A stretch of 58,308 nt of DNA. Source: Bacteroidales bacterium. Lineage in GTDB: Bacteria; Bacteroidota; Bacteroidia; Bacteroidales; ML635J-15. The notes beneath the pieces are model-generated. The model was not told the origin of the DNA. It did no database searches and was given only the letters and a program-made list of their open reading frames with translations. The stretch is from NCBI GenBank assembly GCA_016937855.1, contig JAFGVU010000092.1, forward strand, positions 1 to 58,308, given 5' to 3'. The position numbers and the translations under genes are program-made. Below, piece after piece: positions 51,613 to 58,308 of the stretch. The stretch's first letter is position 1; every line of letters begins with the position of its first letter.

Positions 51613-52404
51613 TCACTTCACAATTTTCCCACTCACAACTCTCCCATCATCCAAAACAACTTTTACAATATATACTCCATTTTGCAAACCGTAAACATTT
51701 ATTTCTGTTTCGTTTTTACCAACATCTTTCGTTTTATTTACAATTTGACCATTGCTGCTTACAATCTCAACATTTTTAATTTTAGTTAAAGACTCAATCT
51801 GCAAAGTATTGGATGCATTGTTAAAGTTTATTTTTACACCATCGTTACCAGCATCGGTTTTAGGTACAGAATTAGAAATTTCGGTTTGACCCCAAAGTAA
51901 TGGGTAGTTGGGGATGGTGCAAAAGGCCATTTTATCAATCCAAAGATAATTAGTATTACCACCATCATCGTTATGCACATAGGTTTTATACGCACGAAAC
52001 CATCCATAGTGAATTTGATCATCGATTAAATATCTAAAACCAAATTTCTCTGTAGCACCAGACCATATCCAATAAACTCCAAATGGTGTCCAATAAACAG
52101 CGCTTGCTAGGGTATCATTCTCACTAGCAGAACATAAACTAATATTACTATTCAATGGTTTAATTCTTGGGTTTTTCATAATCCCATCCATTTGGGTATA
52201 AACTAGTAAATCGGCATTACTATCAAAATTAATATCTAAAAACAAACTATCCATATTCCCAGTAGCAGGATTAGTGCTAGTATTCAAATAGCAGTAGCTA
52301 AAAATGTCAGGTTCAAAATCCAGATAAATAATCTCATTTGTTTTTTGAGCAAATGTGCTAATTACTACAAAAAATAAAAAAATATTTAATATTATTGTTT
52401 TCAT
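51613..52404 (-). CDS. Secreted protein with T9SS type A sorting tail
   Basis: 263 residues from ATG 52404 (MKTIILNIFLFFVVIS). The signal peptide ends TFAQ. The middle part (about 25-185) is strand-rich with many aromatic residues (YWTPFGVYWIWSG, YGWFRAYKTYVHND) and matches no family I know. The last 75 residues form the sorting tail: KINFNNASNTLQIESL, a VEIVSSNGQIV strand, LQNGVYIVKVVLDDGR and VSGKIVK. It should be exported by type IX secretion. It is the last gene of the leftward block with the GH16 enzyme 24 nt upstream. Confidence 0.82.
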   Translation of the reverse strand: MKTIILNIFLFFVVISTFAQKTNEIIYLDFEPDIFSYCYLNTSTNPATGNMDSLFLDINFDSNADLLVYTQMDGIMKNPRIKPLNSNISLCSASENDTLASAVYWTPFGVYWIWSGATEKFGFRYLIDDQIHYGWFRAYKTYVHNDDGGNTNYLWIDKMAFCTIPNYPLLWGQTEISNSVPKTDAGNDGVKINFNNASNTLQIESLTKIKNVEIVSSNGQIVNKTKDVGKNETEINVYGLQNGVYIVKVVLDDGRVVSGKIVK

Positions 52405-52428
52405 AATTTTCAATTTAAAAAGTTATTA

Positions 52429-53574
52429 CTATTCCGGACAAGGATGAGTGAGCAATTCCATTTCGCTACCTGCCGGCAATTCAAAATTTTGGGTAATCTC
52501 TATGTAATCGGTAGCTCTGAAAACTACCTTTGATGAAGCTGGGATAGTAACAGTATTTCCTGAAGAACCAATTGAAATTGACTGTTTAACCTCGTAGGTA
52601 AATGCAGTTAAAGCTGGAGTGTCGGGAATTGTGGCTGGATTTCCACAATCACATTTTAACTTGTGCACTTTTATGTAGTCGATTGTCATTTTGTCTGGAA
52701 AGTATCCAGTTCTAGGAATTCCATTATCCAATACTTCATTATCCAAAGCATAATTTGCTTTAAGAGTCATTGGTCTGTACGGTACTGTTTCGCCAAAATG
52801 TTCATTAACAATATCTCCGTCAAAATACCATATCACTCTTTCGGGTGACCACTCGCAACTAAATGTATGCCATTCAGATAAGTCGGGATCACCTACAGGC
52901 ACTTCGGGATTTTCGCGAGCATAACTATATTCCCATCCACCTACATTATTGTCATCATTAAAGTATAATCCAGTTGTAAATATTCTTGGAGATCCAAAGT
53001 CGGGATCAGTTTCTTCACCCGTAAACAACCACGAGTACTCAAAGATATCAATTTCTTCGTAATGATCTCCACCACCCCAAAGCCAGAAAGCAGGAAATGC
53101 ACCACGGTGCACTGGTAGTTTGCAACGAATTTCGAAATAACCATAGGTAAAATAATACGGATCTAGTTCTGGGTAACCAAGAGCATCAATTTCGCCGGAG
53201 TAATAATAAAGAGATGTGTGGTCGGGATCGCATGTGTAACCTCCAGGAGGTAAAGGATAAGTACAATTCATTGGCCCTCCAACATACTCTGCAACTAACT
53301 CCATTGTTTCATCAGTATCATTAAAAACACAATTTTCTTTTTGATAAACCTGATGTTCGTTATCTCCATGAATTACCCCACAGTCACGTGAATAAGCCCT
53401 CCATCTTGCATTAGGGATATCTACCCAGTTTGATTGCCATGATCGTCCCGAAACATCAAAATCATCAATAAAAAGCGGCGTACTGTTCCAGTTATTATCA
53501 CCCAAAATCTGAGCAGTAGTTTCTATATTTAATGTAAACATTAACATTAAACAAATATACAAAATCTTTCTCAT
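52429..53574 (-). CDS. GH16 family glycoside hydrolase (laminarinase/beta-glucanase-like), secreted
   Basis: 381 residues with a signal peptide ending TTAQ. The GH16 jelly-roll has the catalytic motif EIDIFE: E174 nucleophile, D176 helper, E179 acid/base. Supporting family signatures are YGYFEIRCKLP before it and WHTFSCEWSPERVIWYFDGD after it. GH16 enzymes cleave beta-1,3 or beta-1,4 glucans and galactans, so laminarin-type or agar-type substrates are possible. The C-terminal 75 residues (ending FELPAGSEMELLTHPCPE) resemble the small coathanger-like module of Bacteroidota secreted proteins, with no standard T9SS tail. It lies between two T9SS genes. Confidence 0.9.
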   Translation of the reverse strand: MRKILYICLMLMFTLNIETTAQILGDNNWNSTPLFIDDFDVSGRSWQSNWVDIPNARWRAYSRDCGVIHGDNEHQVYQKENCVFNDTDETMELVAEYVGGPMNCTYPLPPGGYTCDPDHTSLYYYSGEIDALGYPELDPYYFTYGYFEIRCKLPVHRGAFPAFWLWGGGDHYEEIDIFEYSWLFTGEETDPDFGSPRIFTTGLYFNDDNNVGGWEYSYARENPEVPVGDPDLSEWHTFSCEWSPERVIWYFDGDIVNEHFGETVPYRPMTLKANYALDNEVLDNGIPRTGYFPDKMTIDYIKVHKLKCDCGNPATIPDTPALTAFTYEVKQSISIGSSGNTVTIPASSKVVFRATDYIEITQNFELPAGSEMELLTHPCPE

Positions 53575-53586
53575 AACATCAAGTTT

Positions 53587-54906
53587 TTATTGAGTTAAAA
53601 TCATACGTTTTGTATCAATTTCTTTTCCATCAACGATTAACGAGTACATGTACATACCAGGCTGAAGTTCGTTGGCATTAACAATGATGCTGTTTTTACC
53701 AGGATTTAAATTTGAATAAGTTTTGATCAGTTTTCCCTGTAAGTCAAAAATGTATATTACACCATTGGAATTATCACCTGCTATATTATACTCTATTACT
53801 GTCTGGAAATTGAAAGGATTTGGATTGTTCTGAGAAAGATACGACATTCCATTAGACTTCATATCATTTGAATCTTCGATTGTATTATTATTAAAGCTTT
53901 TATCAAAAATGTACTCAGGGCAGCATTTTTGTAAATCAATTTGATTTTGGATAAGCTGCTGTTCCAAATCTTCGATTTGATATTGTTGTTCTTTAAAGGC
54001 TTCTATCAAAAGGGTTACTAATTTCGAATAATCCAGTGCTTTTTTCCCATCCATGGTTACAGCAACTACTTCAGGAACAATTGCTTCAACTTCTTGAGAT
54101 ATTAAGCCTATTTGTCTCCCCGAATTTTGCAAACATGCTATTTCCGGGCTAAAATCATAATAGTAACCATTTAAACTCATTACCTTTTGAACGGGATTCT
54201 CTATTGAAGCAAAGTTAGTTTTAACACTTTGATCACTCCAGTCGTAAAATCCAGTTGCAGAACAGACCAAACCATCTCCTCGAACATAAAACGTAACATC
54301 ATTACCATAAACCAAAGTGTAACCTGTTGAATTAGCTCTGTTTACAATAGTTTTCATAGAGTTTTGCCAGTCCGCAGTGTGATTTACCGTTAAAACGAGG
54401 GCTGTACCCCAACTACCGTTAATTTTAACTTTTTCTCCAACCTCGACACTGGTTGTTCCTATTCCAACATTTCCATTTGCATCTATCCTCATTCGCTCCG
54501 TACCTCCAGTTGCAAATGATAAAGTATTAGTTGTGGGCCAAAACAAGCCAGATGTAGTTTTACCTGAACCAGAACCTACAATTCCAGGAGCAGAAGCCGA
54601 TCCATCCAGAAAACGATGGGCAAGATTTGAACTAAGATAAGAACTGCCAACAATGGCGAAACGCGTTGTTGTTCCAGTCTGAAACAGAATTTGATTTGTG
54701 CTCGTTAAATTCCTAAAAGTAACGTTCCCACTAGCGAAGTACACATAAGGATTTGTTGCTTCAAACCTTAGATTACCATTAATTGCTAATTTCTCGGATG
54801 GAACACTAACCCCCATTCCAACATTACCATTACTTATTACTTTTACCTGCGAATACAGTACATAAGTAAAGCAAATGGCTACACATAATAGAATTACCTT
54901 TTTCAT
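53587..54906 (-). CDS. Tail-fibre-like surface protein with S74 chaperone domain and T9SS tail
   Basis: 439 residues from ATG 54906 (MKKVILLC); ATG 54912 would add two. The signal peptide ends LYSQV. The N-terminal half is made of repetitive strands like phage tail fibres (GNVGMGVSVPSEKLAINGN, GNVGIGTTSVEVGEKVKING). Residues about 230-330 form a peptidase S74/intramolecular chaperone domain: WSDQSVKTNFASIENPVQKV, then GLISQEVEAIVPEVV and LDYSKLVTLLIEA, followed by a coiled coil. The last 85 residues are a T9SS type A tail (NNPNPFNFQTVIEYNI to KRMILTQ). Trimeric surface fibres are the usual product. Confidence 0.88.
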   Translation of the reverse strand: MKKVILLCVAICFTYVLYSQVKVISNGNVGMGVSVPSEKLAINGNLRFEATNPYVYFASGNVTFRNLTSTNQILFQTGTTTRFAIVGSSYLSSNLAHRFLDGSASAPGIVGSGSGKTTSGLFWPTTNTLSFATGGTERMRIDANGNVGIGTTSVEVGEKVKINGSWGTALVLTVNHTADWQNSMKTIVNRANSTGYTLVYGNDVTFYVRGDGLVCSATGFYDWSDQSVKTNFASIENPVQKVMSLNGYYYDFSPEIACLQNSGRQIGLISQEVEAIVPEVVAVTMDGKKALDYSKLVTLLIEAFKEQQYQIEDLEQQLIQNQIDLQKCCPEYIFDKSFNNNTIEDSNDMKSNGMSYLSQNNPNPFNFQTVIEYNIAGDNSNGVIYIFDLQGKLIKTYSNLNPGKNSIIVNANELQPGMYMYSLIVDGKEIDTKRMILTQ

Positions 54907-54932
54907 AAGCATAAAGTTTAAAAATTAAAAAA

Positions 54933-54940
54933 CAAATATA
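54933..54940 (-). promoter_or_regulatory. Candidate promoter -7 box for the S74/GH16/T9SS block
   Basis: CAAATATA reads TATATTTG on the minus strand, matching TAnnTTTG, 27 nt from the start. Next to it is an AACACT...AGTGTT dyad at about 54939-54962, in the region where the -33 box would lie. Confidence 0.4.
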
Positions 54941-55095
54941 ACACTTATTTTATATATAGTGTTTTTTTTTACATATATTTTACATTAAATGAATCTTAAG
55001 AAATCGTGTACTTGAAAATTTTAAAGTAAAAAAAATGTCTACAATACAACTGTAAAAAACGTATCAGATGATGTGTTAAGAAAATATTAGGTACA

Positions 55096-55126
55096 AAAAA
55101 GGCTGTCGAAATTCGGCAGCCTTTTT
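55096..55126. terminator. Bidirectional intrinsic terminator
   Basis: AAAAAGGCTGTCG pairs with CGGCAGCCTTTTT (13 bp, one G-U) around an AAATT loop. A and T tracts flank both sides, so it can act in either direction. It follows the DUF1566-like pseudogene and precedes the S74 gene promoter on the minus strand. Confidence 0.85.
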
Positions 55127-55150
55127 AATTTTTTTAAAAAAAGATTTGGT

Positions 55151-55852
55151 TTAATCCACTACAAATTTAAATGATTCGTCGAATGATTTCCCAACAAGTT
55201 TTATTAGATAAATTAACATCAAAAACCGTAATTCTAATTTCCTCATTCTTATTAGAAACCATAATTCTTATTTCTTCTGTTGATTTATCTTGGATAAAAG
55301 TAATATCTCCGTAGCTGTGATTAGTTATAATTTTCGAAGGATATTCGCGACGTATGCAACGGCATTGGAACAAAAGATTCTTATAATGAGATGATGCCTC
55401 ACAAAGCCCAAACATTTGAATTCCAGCCAGATTGGGAACATCCCAAGTGACTGAGCACTGTTCCAATAAATATAACTATCATCTTTAAAATCTCCTATCG
55501 AATCTGCCTTTTGACAAATTCGAAATAATTCCATATGGGCTGGCAAGTACCAATCCGAATACCCAAAAGCAGTTAATGTGTCGAAAAATCTTGCAGCATA
55601 TGGTAAGCCGTTATTTTCGCCAAGTTGTTCTACAATTGAAGAAGTATTTAACTGCCCATTCATATGATTCGCGGCAGCATTTCCAAACGTAATATCTTCG
55701 CCGTATCCGCCCCATTCTACATAATTTGCACTGTTCTCTGGCATCACATACAAAATTGTATCTCCGTACCAGATATGAGGAATATCTGTTTGTGCAAATG
55801 TTATATTGCATAATGTAGAGATACATAAGCATAAAAATAATTTGTTTTTCAT
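55151..55852 (-). pseudogene. Secreted DUF1566-like protein, frameshifted
   Basis: The start is intact: signal peptide ending ITFAQ, then a DUF1566/SUMF-like region with GYSDWYLPAHMELFRIC and YIYWNSAQ. Near 55390 the frame shifts; the other frame continues SSHYKNLLFQCRCIRREYPSK, which matches the usual RCVRR end of that domain. A further shift near 55210 is suggested because the T9SS-like ending (LIKLVGKSFDES to KFVVD) lies in a third frame. At least one frameshift is firm; the second is less certain. A terminator follows at 55096. Confidence 0.7.
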
Positions 55853-55864
55853 AATTATAAATTT

Positions 55865-56718
55865 TTAATAAAAAATTGTTTCCAGTTCTGTTCCAAGTTC
55901 AACTTCAAAACCCGCACAAAAAGTATAGCTATCAGTTGCCCTAAGAGCATGCCTACCACCATCATCAAACTTTGAATCAGACGAATAGTTATCGCCTAGA
56001 GGTATTGTTTTCCATACGCCATAATCAAATAATGACTTGTAATTGTAGAAGTCAAGCAAAATTGTGTTGTATTGAAAGAATAAATTCTTATATAATCTGA
56101 TTCTAAAACTTTAGGAAAGGTCCCTGTCCCAAACTGTGGAAAGTTCCAATGTTTCATAATTTGCGCCATAGCTGTTGCAACACAACCGGTAACAGTGTGT
56201 AAGCAAGGTATGTTTAGGTCGTTAGGACATTGAGTATTATAAAAGCAACCTTGTCCCCAACGAGTACCTAATAAAAAACCACTTTTCGTTTGTGATGATA
56301 TAAACTCTCCATCACCAAGCTTTGACCAACTGTTATGAATAGCATAGTCACTTATCTGTAAAGAACTGCGTTTATTGTATAGCTCCTTTGCTATAAAGGA
56401 ATACCATAACATTTCGGATTCGTTAGTAAATTCCCTTGAATAGCTTGAACTTAAGCTATAGGCTAAAATTGCAGGATATCTTTGATCAGAATTTAAGGCT
56501 ACGTAAGAATTATTATTAAAGCTAAAAATGTAAATAATTGGAGTTTCTTCAACCGCAATAACCTCTACATTTGTAATAATTTCATCAGAAATTTTTCCAA
56601 AATTACTTTCATAGAATCTTTCGGCTTAATATACTAAGTCAGACTCAGTGGATATTTGCGAAAATAGATTTGAATAAAGTAAAAAGCAAAAAACAGTTAA
56701 TGACAATATCTTTATCAT
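55865..56718 (-). pseudogene. C10 family (streptopain-like) protease, broken and truncated
   Basis: From ATG 56718 the frame has a signal peptide (ending NLFSQ), reaches a TAA at codon 31, then continues in frame with a pro-region (YVALNSDQRYPAILAYS). The protease core follows: RWGQGCFYNTQCPND and the catalytic cysteine in TVTGCVATAMAQIMKHW. Near 56040-56060 the frame shifts. The sequence then jumps to a short C-terminal module (DGGRHALRATDSYTFCAG to ELGTELETIFY). The catalytic histidine half of the protease is missing, so an internal deletion has joined the two parts. No active enzyme is possible. Confidence 0.78.
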
Positions 56719-56803
56719 AAATCTCAAATTTATGTAAAGATAGAGAATTAAATATTACAAAAAAATGGTAATAGACTAATATGTCAATAAAATAACCTAA
56801 ATA

Positions 56804-57202
56804 CTACTGCGCATCCAGAACAACTTTTGTCAAAGTTTCTTTTTGTTGAACTCCAACCGCCTTCCAGATTGTTTTGCCATTTTTAAAAACCATTATTGTT
56901 GGAATACTTTGTATTCCATACTTGTTAGCTAATTGATCTTCGTAATCGACATTTACCTTAACCACGCGAACTTTTTCTCCTAACTCACTTTCAAGCTCTT
57001 CAAGAATAGGTGCTTGAATTTTGCATGGTTTACACCAATCTGCATAAAAGTCAACAATTACAGGTGTATTTCCATTGATAATTTCATCAAAGCTTTCTTC
57101 TTGATTCTGGATATCAGATTTTTCACTACTTCCTCCATTACAACTAACAACTGCAAACGAAACTGTTGCTAAAATAAATAATCCCAAAAATACTTTTTTC
57201 AT
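56804..57202 (-). CDS. Membrane-anchored thioredoxin lipoprotein
   Basis: 132 residues. The lipobox is FAVVSCNGG, giving a mature Cys21. After a short linker comes a full thioredoxin fold with VDFYADWCKPCK near residue 50 (active site WCKPC in place of the usual WCGPC) and the cis-proline in QSIPTIMVFKNG. It is anchored in the periplasm or to the outer membrane and likely handles disulphides of envelope proteins. The DUF6132 gene ends 4 nt before its ATG, so the two are co-transcribed. Confidence 0.93.
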   Translation of the reverse strand: MKKVFLGLFILATVSFAVVSCNGGSSEKSDIQNQEESFDEIINGNTPVIVDFYADWCKPCKIQAPILEELESELGEKVRVVKVNVDYEDQLANKYGIQSIPTIMVFKNGKTIWKAVGVQQKETLTKVVLDAQ

Positions 57203-57206
57203 ATAA

Positions 57207-57446
57207 TTAATCTATTTGTTTTTGATTTTCTTCTTCAATATCCTTCTCTTTTGGCTTATCCTTTATAAACAAACCACTGACCAAATAACCAATCACTCCA
57301 CCGTATAAACTTGACAAATACCATTTGGATTGAATTGGACATGTACCCGAAGCACAACCGACATAGTGCCAATATAAAAATCCACCAACAAAACCTAGTA
57401 ATGTTAATGAAATTCGGAAAATCAATTTTTGCTTAAATGTTTTCAT
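57207..57446 (-). CDS. DUF6132 family small membrane protein
   Basis: 79 residues from ATG 57446; the longer frame starts with TTG. Two membrane helices are separated by a short GCASGTCPIQSKWYLSSLYGG loop (given here as GCASGTCPI and SLYGG) whose two cysteines recall a redox or metal site. The C-terminal tail is charged (KDKPKEKDIEEENQK). I recognise this as the DUF6132 pattern of Bacteroidota. The tight linkage to a thioredoxin lipoprotein suggests the cysteine pair may be its substrate, which is inference. A TATATTTG box on the minus strand (57459-57466) may drive both genes. Confidence 0.8.
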   Translation of the reverse strand: MKTFKQKLIFRISLTLLGFVGGFLYWHYVGCASGTCPIQSKWYLSSLYGGVIGYLVSGLFIKDKPKEKDIEEENQKQID

Positions 57447-57563
57447 AATTTTACAAAACAAATATAATATCTAATTGTTTAAAAACGAGAAAAAATAATT
57501 TTGAATTTCTACAACAATACATTTAACCAAACATAAATCATTTTACTAAATCATTACATTTTA

Positions 57564-57571
57564 TAAATTTG
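57564..57571 (+). promoter_or_regulatory. Candidate promoter -7 box for the HAD gene
   Basis: TAAATTTG fits TAnnTTTG, 37 nt before the ATG at 57609. Confidence 0.4.
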
Positions 57572-57608
57572 CGACAAAAATAAACCAAAGTTTTTTAGAT
57601 TATATAAT

Positions 57609-58295
57609 ATGAAATACGAACACATTTTTTTCGATTTAGACAGAACATTGTGGGATTTTGAGGCAAATTCAATCGAAACTTTTAAAGAATTATTTGTAAA
57701 ATATGGATTAGAGAAGTGCTGTATTTTTGAGGATTTTCATAAAATTTATAGAGAAATAAACGAACAGTTATGGAAAGACTATCGCGAAAACAGAATTTCG
57801 AAAGAAAAACTAAGTTGGCAACGATTTTATCAGACAAATAATCATTTTGGTTTAAAAAGCGAGGACATTGCAAAAAAGATGAGTCAGGACTATATTGAAA
57901 TTAGTCCGACAAAAACCTTAATGATGCCAAATTCTATTGCTATTTTAGATTACCTTTCACGGAAATACACTTTACATATTGTTACAAATGGTTTTAAAGA
58001 AGTTCAGTATCGTAAGATTAATAATTGTGGTATCGAAAATTATTTTGAAACAGTTTTTACATCAGAAGAAGTTGGCTGCAATAAACCAAATCCGGCTTTT
58101 TTCGAATTTGTGTTAAAAACTACCGGAGCCAACCCTAAAACATCTATGGTCATCGGTGATGATGAAGCTGTTGATATACAAGCTGCAATTGAAGCAAATT
58201 TGGCATCAATCTGGTTTAATCCAAATATGCAAAAAGCAGTGAGTAATCCAAGTTATATAATTAAAGATCTGCTGGAAATTAAAAATATCTTGTAA
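57609..58295 (+). CDS. HAD-superfamily nucleotidase, YjjG type
   Basis: 228 residues, complete. HAD motif I is FFDLDRTLWDF (the DxDxT nucleophile), motif II IVTNGFKEVQ, motif III the lysine in GCNKPNPAFF and motif IV VIGDDEAVDIQAA. A helical cap lies between about 15 and 95. The sequence best fits YjjG-like pyrimidine 5'-nucleotidases, which clear non-canonical nucleotides, but substrate calls within HAD proteins are unreliable. It runs to the right edge of the window with its stop included. It diverges from the thioredoxin/DUF6132 pair. Confidence 0.85.
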   Translation: MKYEHIFFDLDRTLWDFEANSIETFKELFVKYGLEKCCIFEDFHKIYREINEQLWKDYRENRISKEKLSWQRFYQTNNHFGLKSEDIAKKMSQDYIEISPTKTLMMPNSIAILDYLSRKYTLHIVTNGFKEVQYRKINNCGIENYFETVFTSEEVGCNKPNPAFFEFVLKTTGANPKTSMVIGDDEAVDIQAAIEANLASIWFNPNMQKAVSNPSYIIKDLLEIKNIL

Positions 58296-58308
58296 GTCTA
58301 AAATCGAA

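Overview
The window is an AT-rich bacterial chromosome segment from the phylum Bacteroidota, probably near Bacteroidales/Marinilabiliales. The lineage signals are a MurF-alanine racemase fusion, several type IX secretion (T9SS) C-terminal sorting tails, a GLPGLI-family protein, a TPR/AraC hybrid regulator, short TAnnTTTG promoter boxes and mostly weak Shine-Dalgarno sites. I see no tRNA, rRNA, CRISPR or prophage.

Layout. 1-4.4 kb: a large imperfect hairpin at the left edge, then a leftward group tdk, murF-alr fusion, DUF4105 protein. 4.4-7.2 kb: rightward coupled genes (coiled-coil-like protein, M28 peptidase, rsmI). 7.3-20 kb: leftward uvrA, lytic transglycosylase and an exopolysaccharide block (WecA-like sugar-phosphate transferase, Wzc-like tyrosine kinase, Wza-like lipoprotein, glycosyltransferase, asparagine synthase), then a PepC-like C1 peptidase. 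20-24 kb: an outer-membrane beta-barrel protein with a GLPGLI partner. 24-29.4 kb: a repeat island, a frameshifted GNAT-nitrilase fusion, a second alanine racemase overlapping an M20 amidohydrolase, and a LolD-like ATPase. 29.6-37.3 kb: dnaB, lipoproteins, a T9SS beta-propeller-like protein, two AraC-type regulators and a small barrel protein. 37.3-38.4 kb: a second repeat island beside an S23-like four-helix-bundle gene.

39.0-41.8 kb is the most interesting locus. It holds a DltB-like MBOAT acyltransferase with an unusual C-terminal extension, a DltD-like SGNH protein, and a 40-residue membrane peptide whose C-terminus (PYIYLEF) resembles that of the Gram-positive microprotein DltX. The three genes overlap in series, and the peptide has a good Shine-Dalgarno sequence. 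No DltA or DltC homologue is in the window. I infer a Gram-negative Dlt-like envelope acylation system with an unknown acyl donor.

42-50 kb holds housekeeping and transport genes: ClC channel, cysS, alkaline phosphatase, ilvE, and arsC with an ACR3 arsenite pump. 49.9-51.55 kb is a decayed IS4/IS1634-like element abutting a truncated DUF368 gene. 51.6-56.7 kb is a run of secreted proteins (T9SS protein, GH16 glucanase, S74 tail-fibre-like protein) followed by two decaying secreted genes (DUF1566-like and C10 protease). The window ends with a thioredoxin lipoprotein, a DUF6132 protein and a YjjG-like HAD phosphatase.

The two long intergenic islands and the gap before cysS share several short modules, so they look like accumulations of the same dispersed elements. 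No homology search or folding program was run; family calls come from motif recognition.
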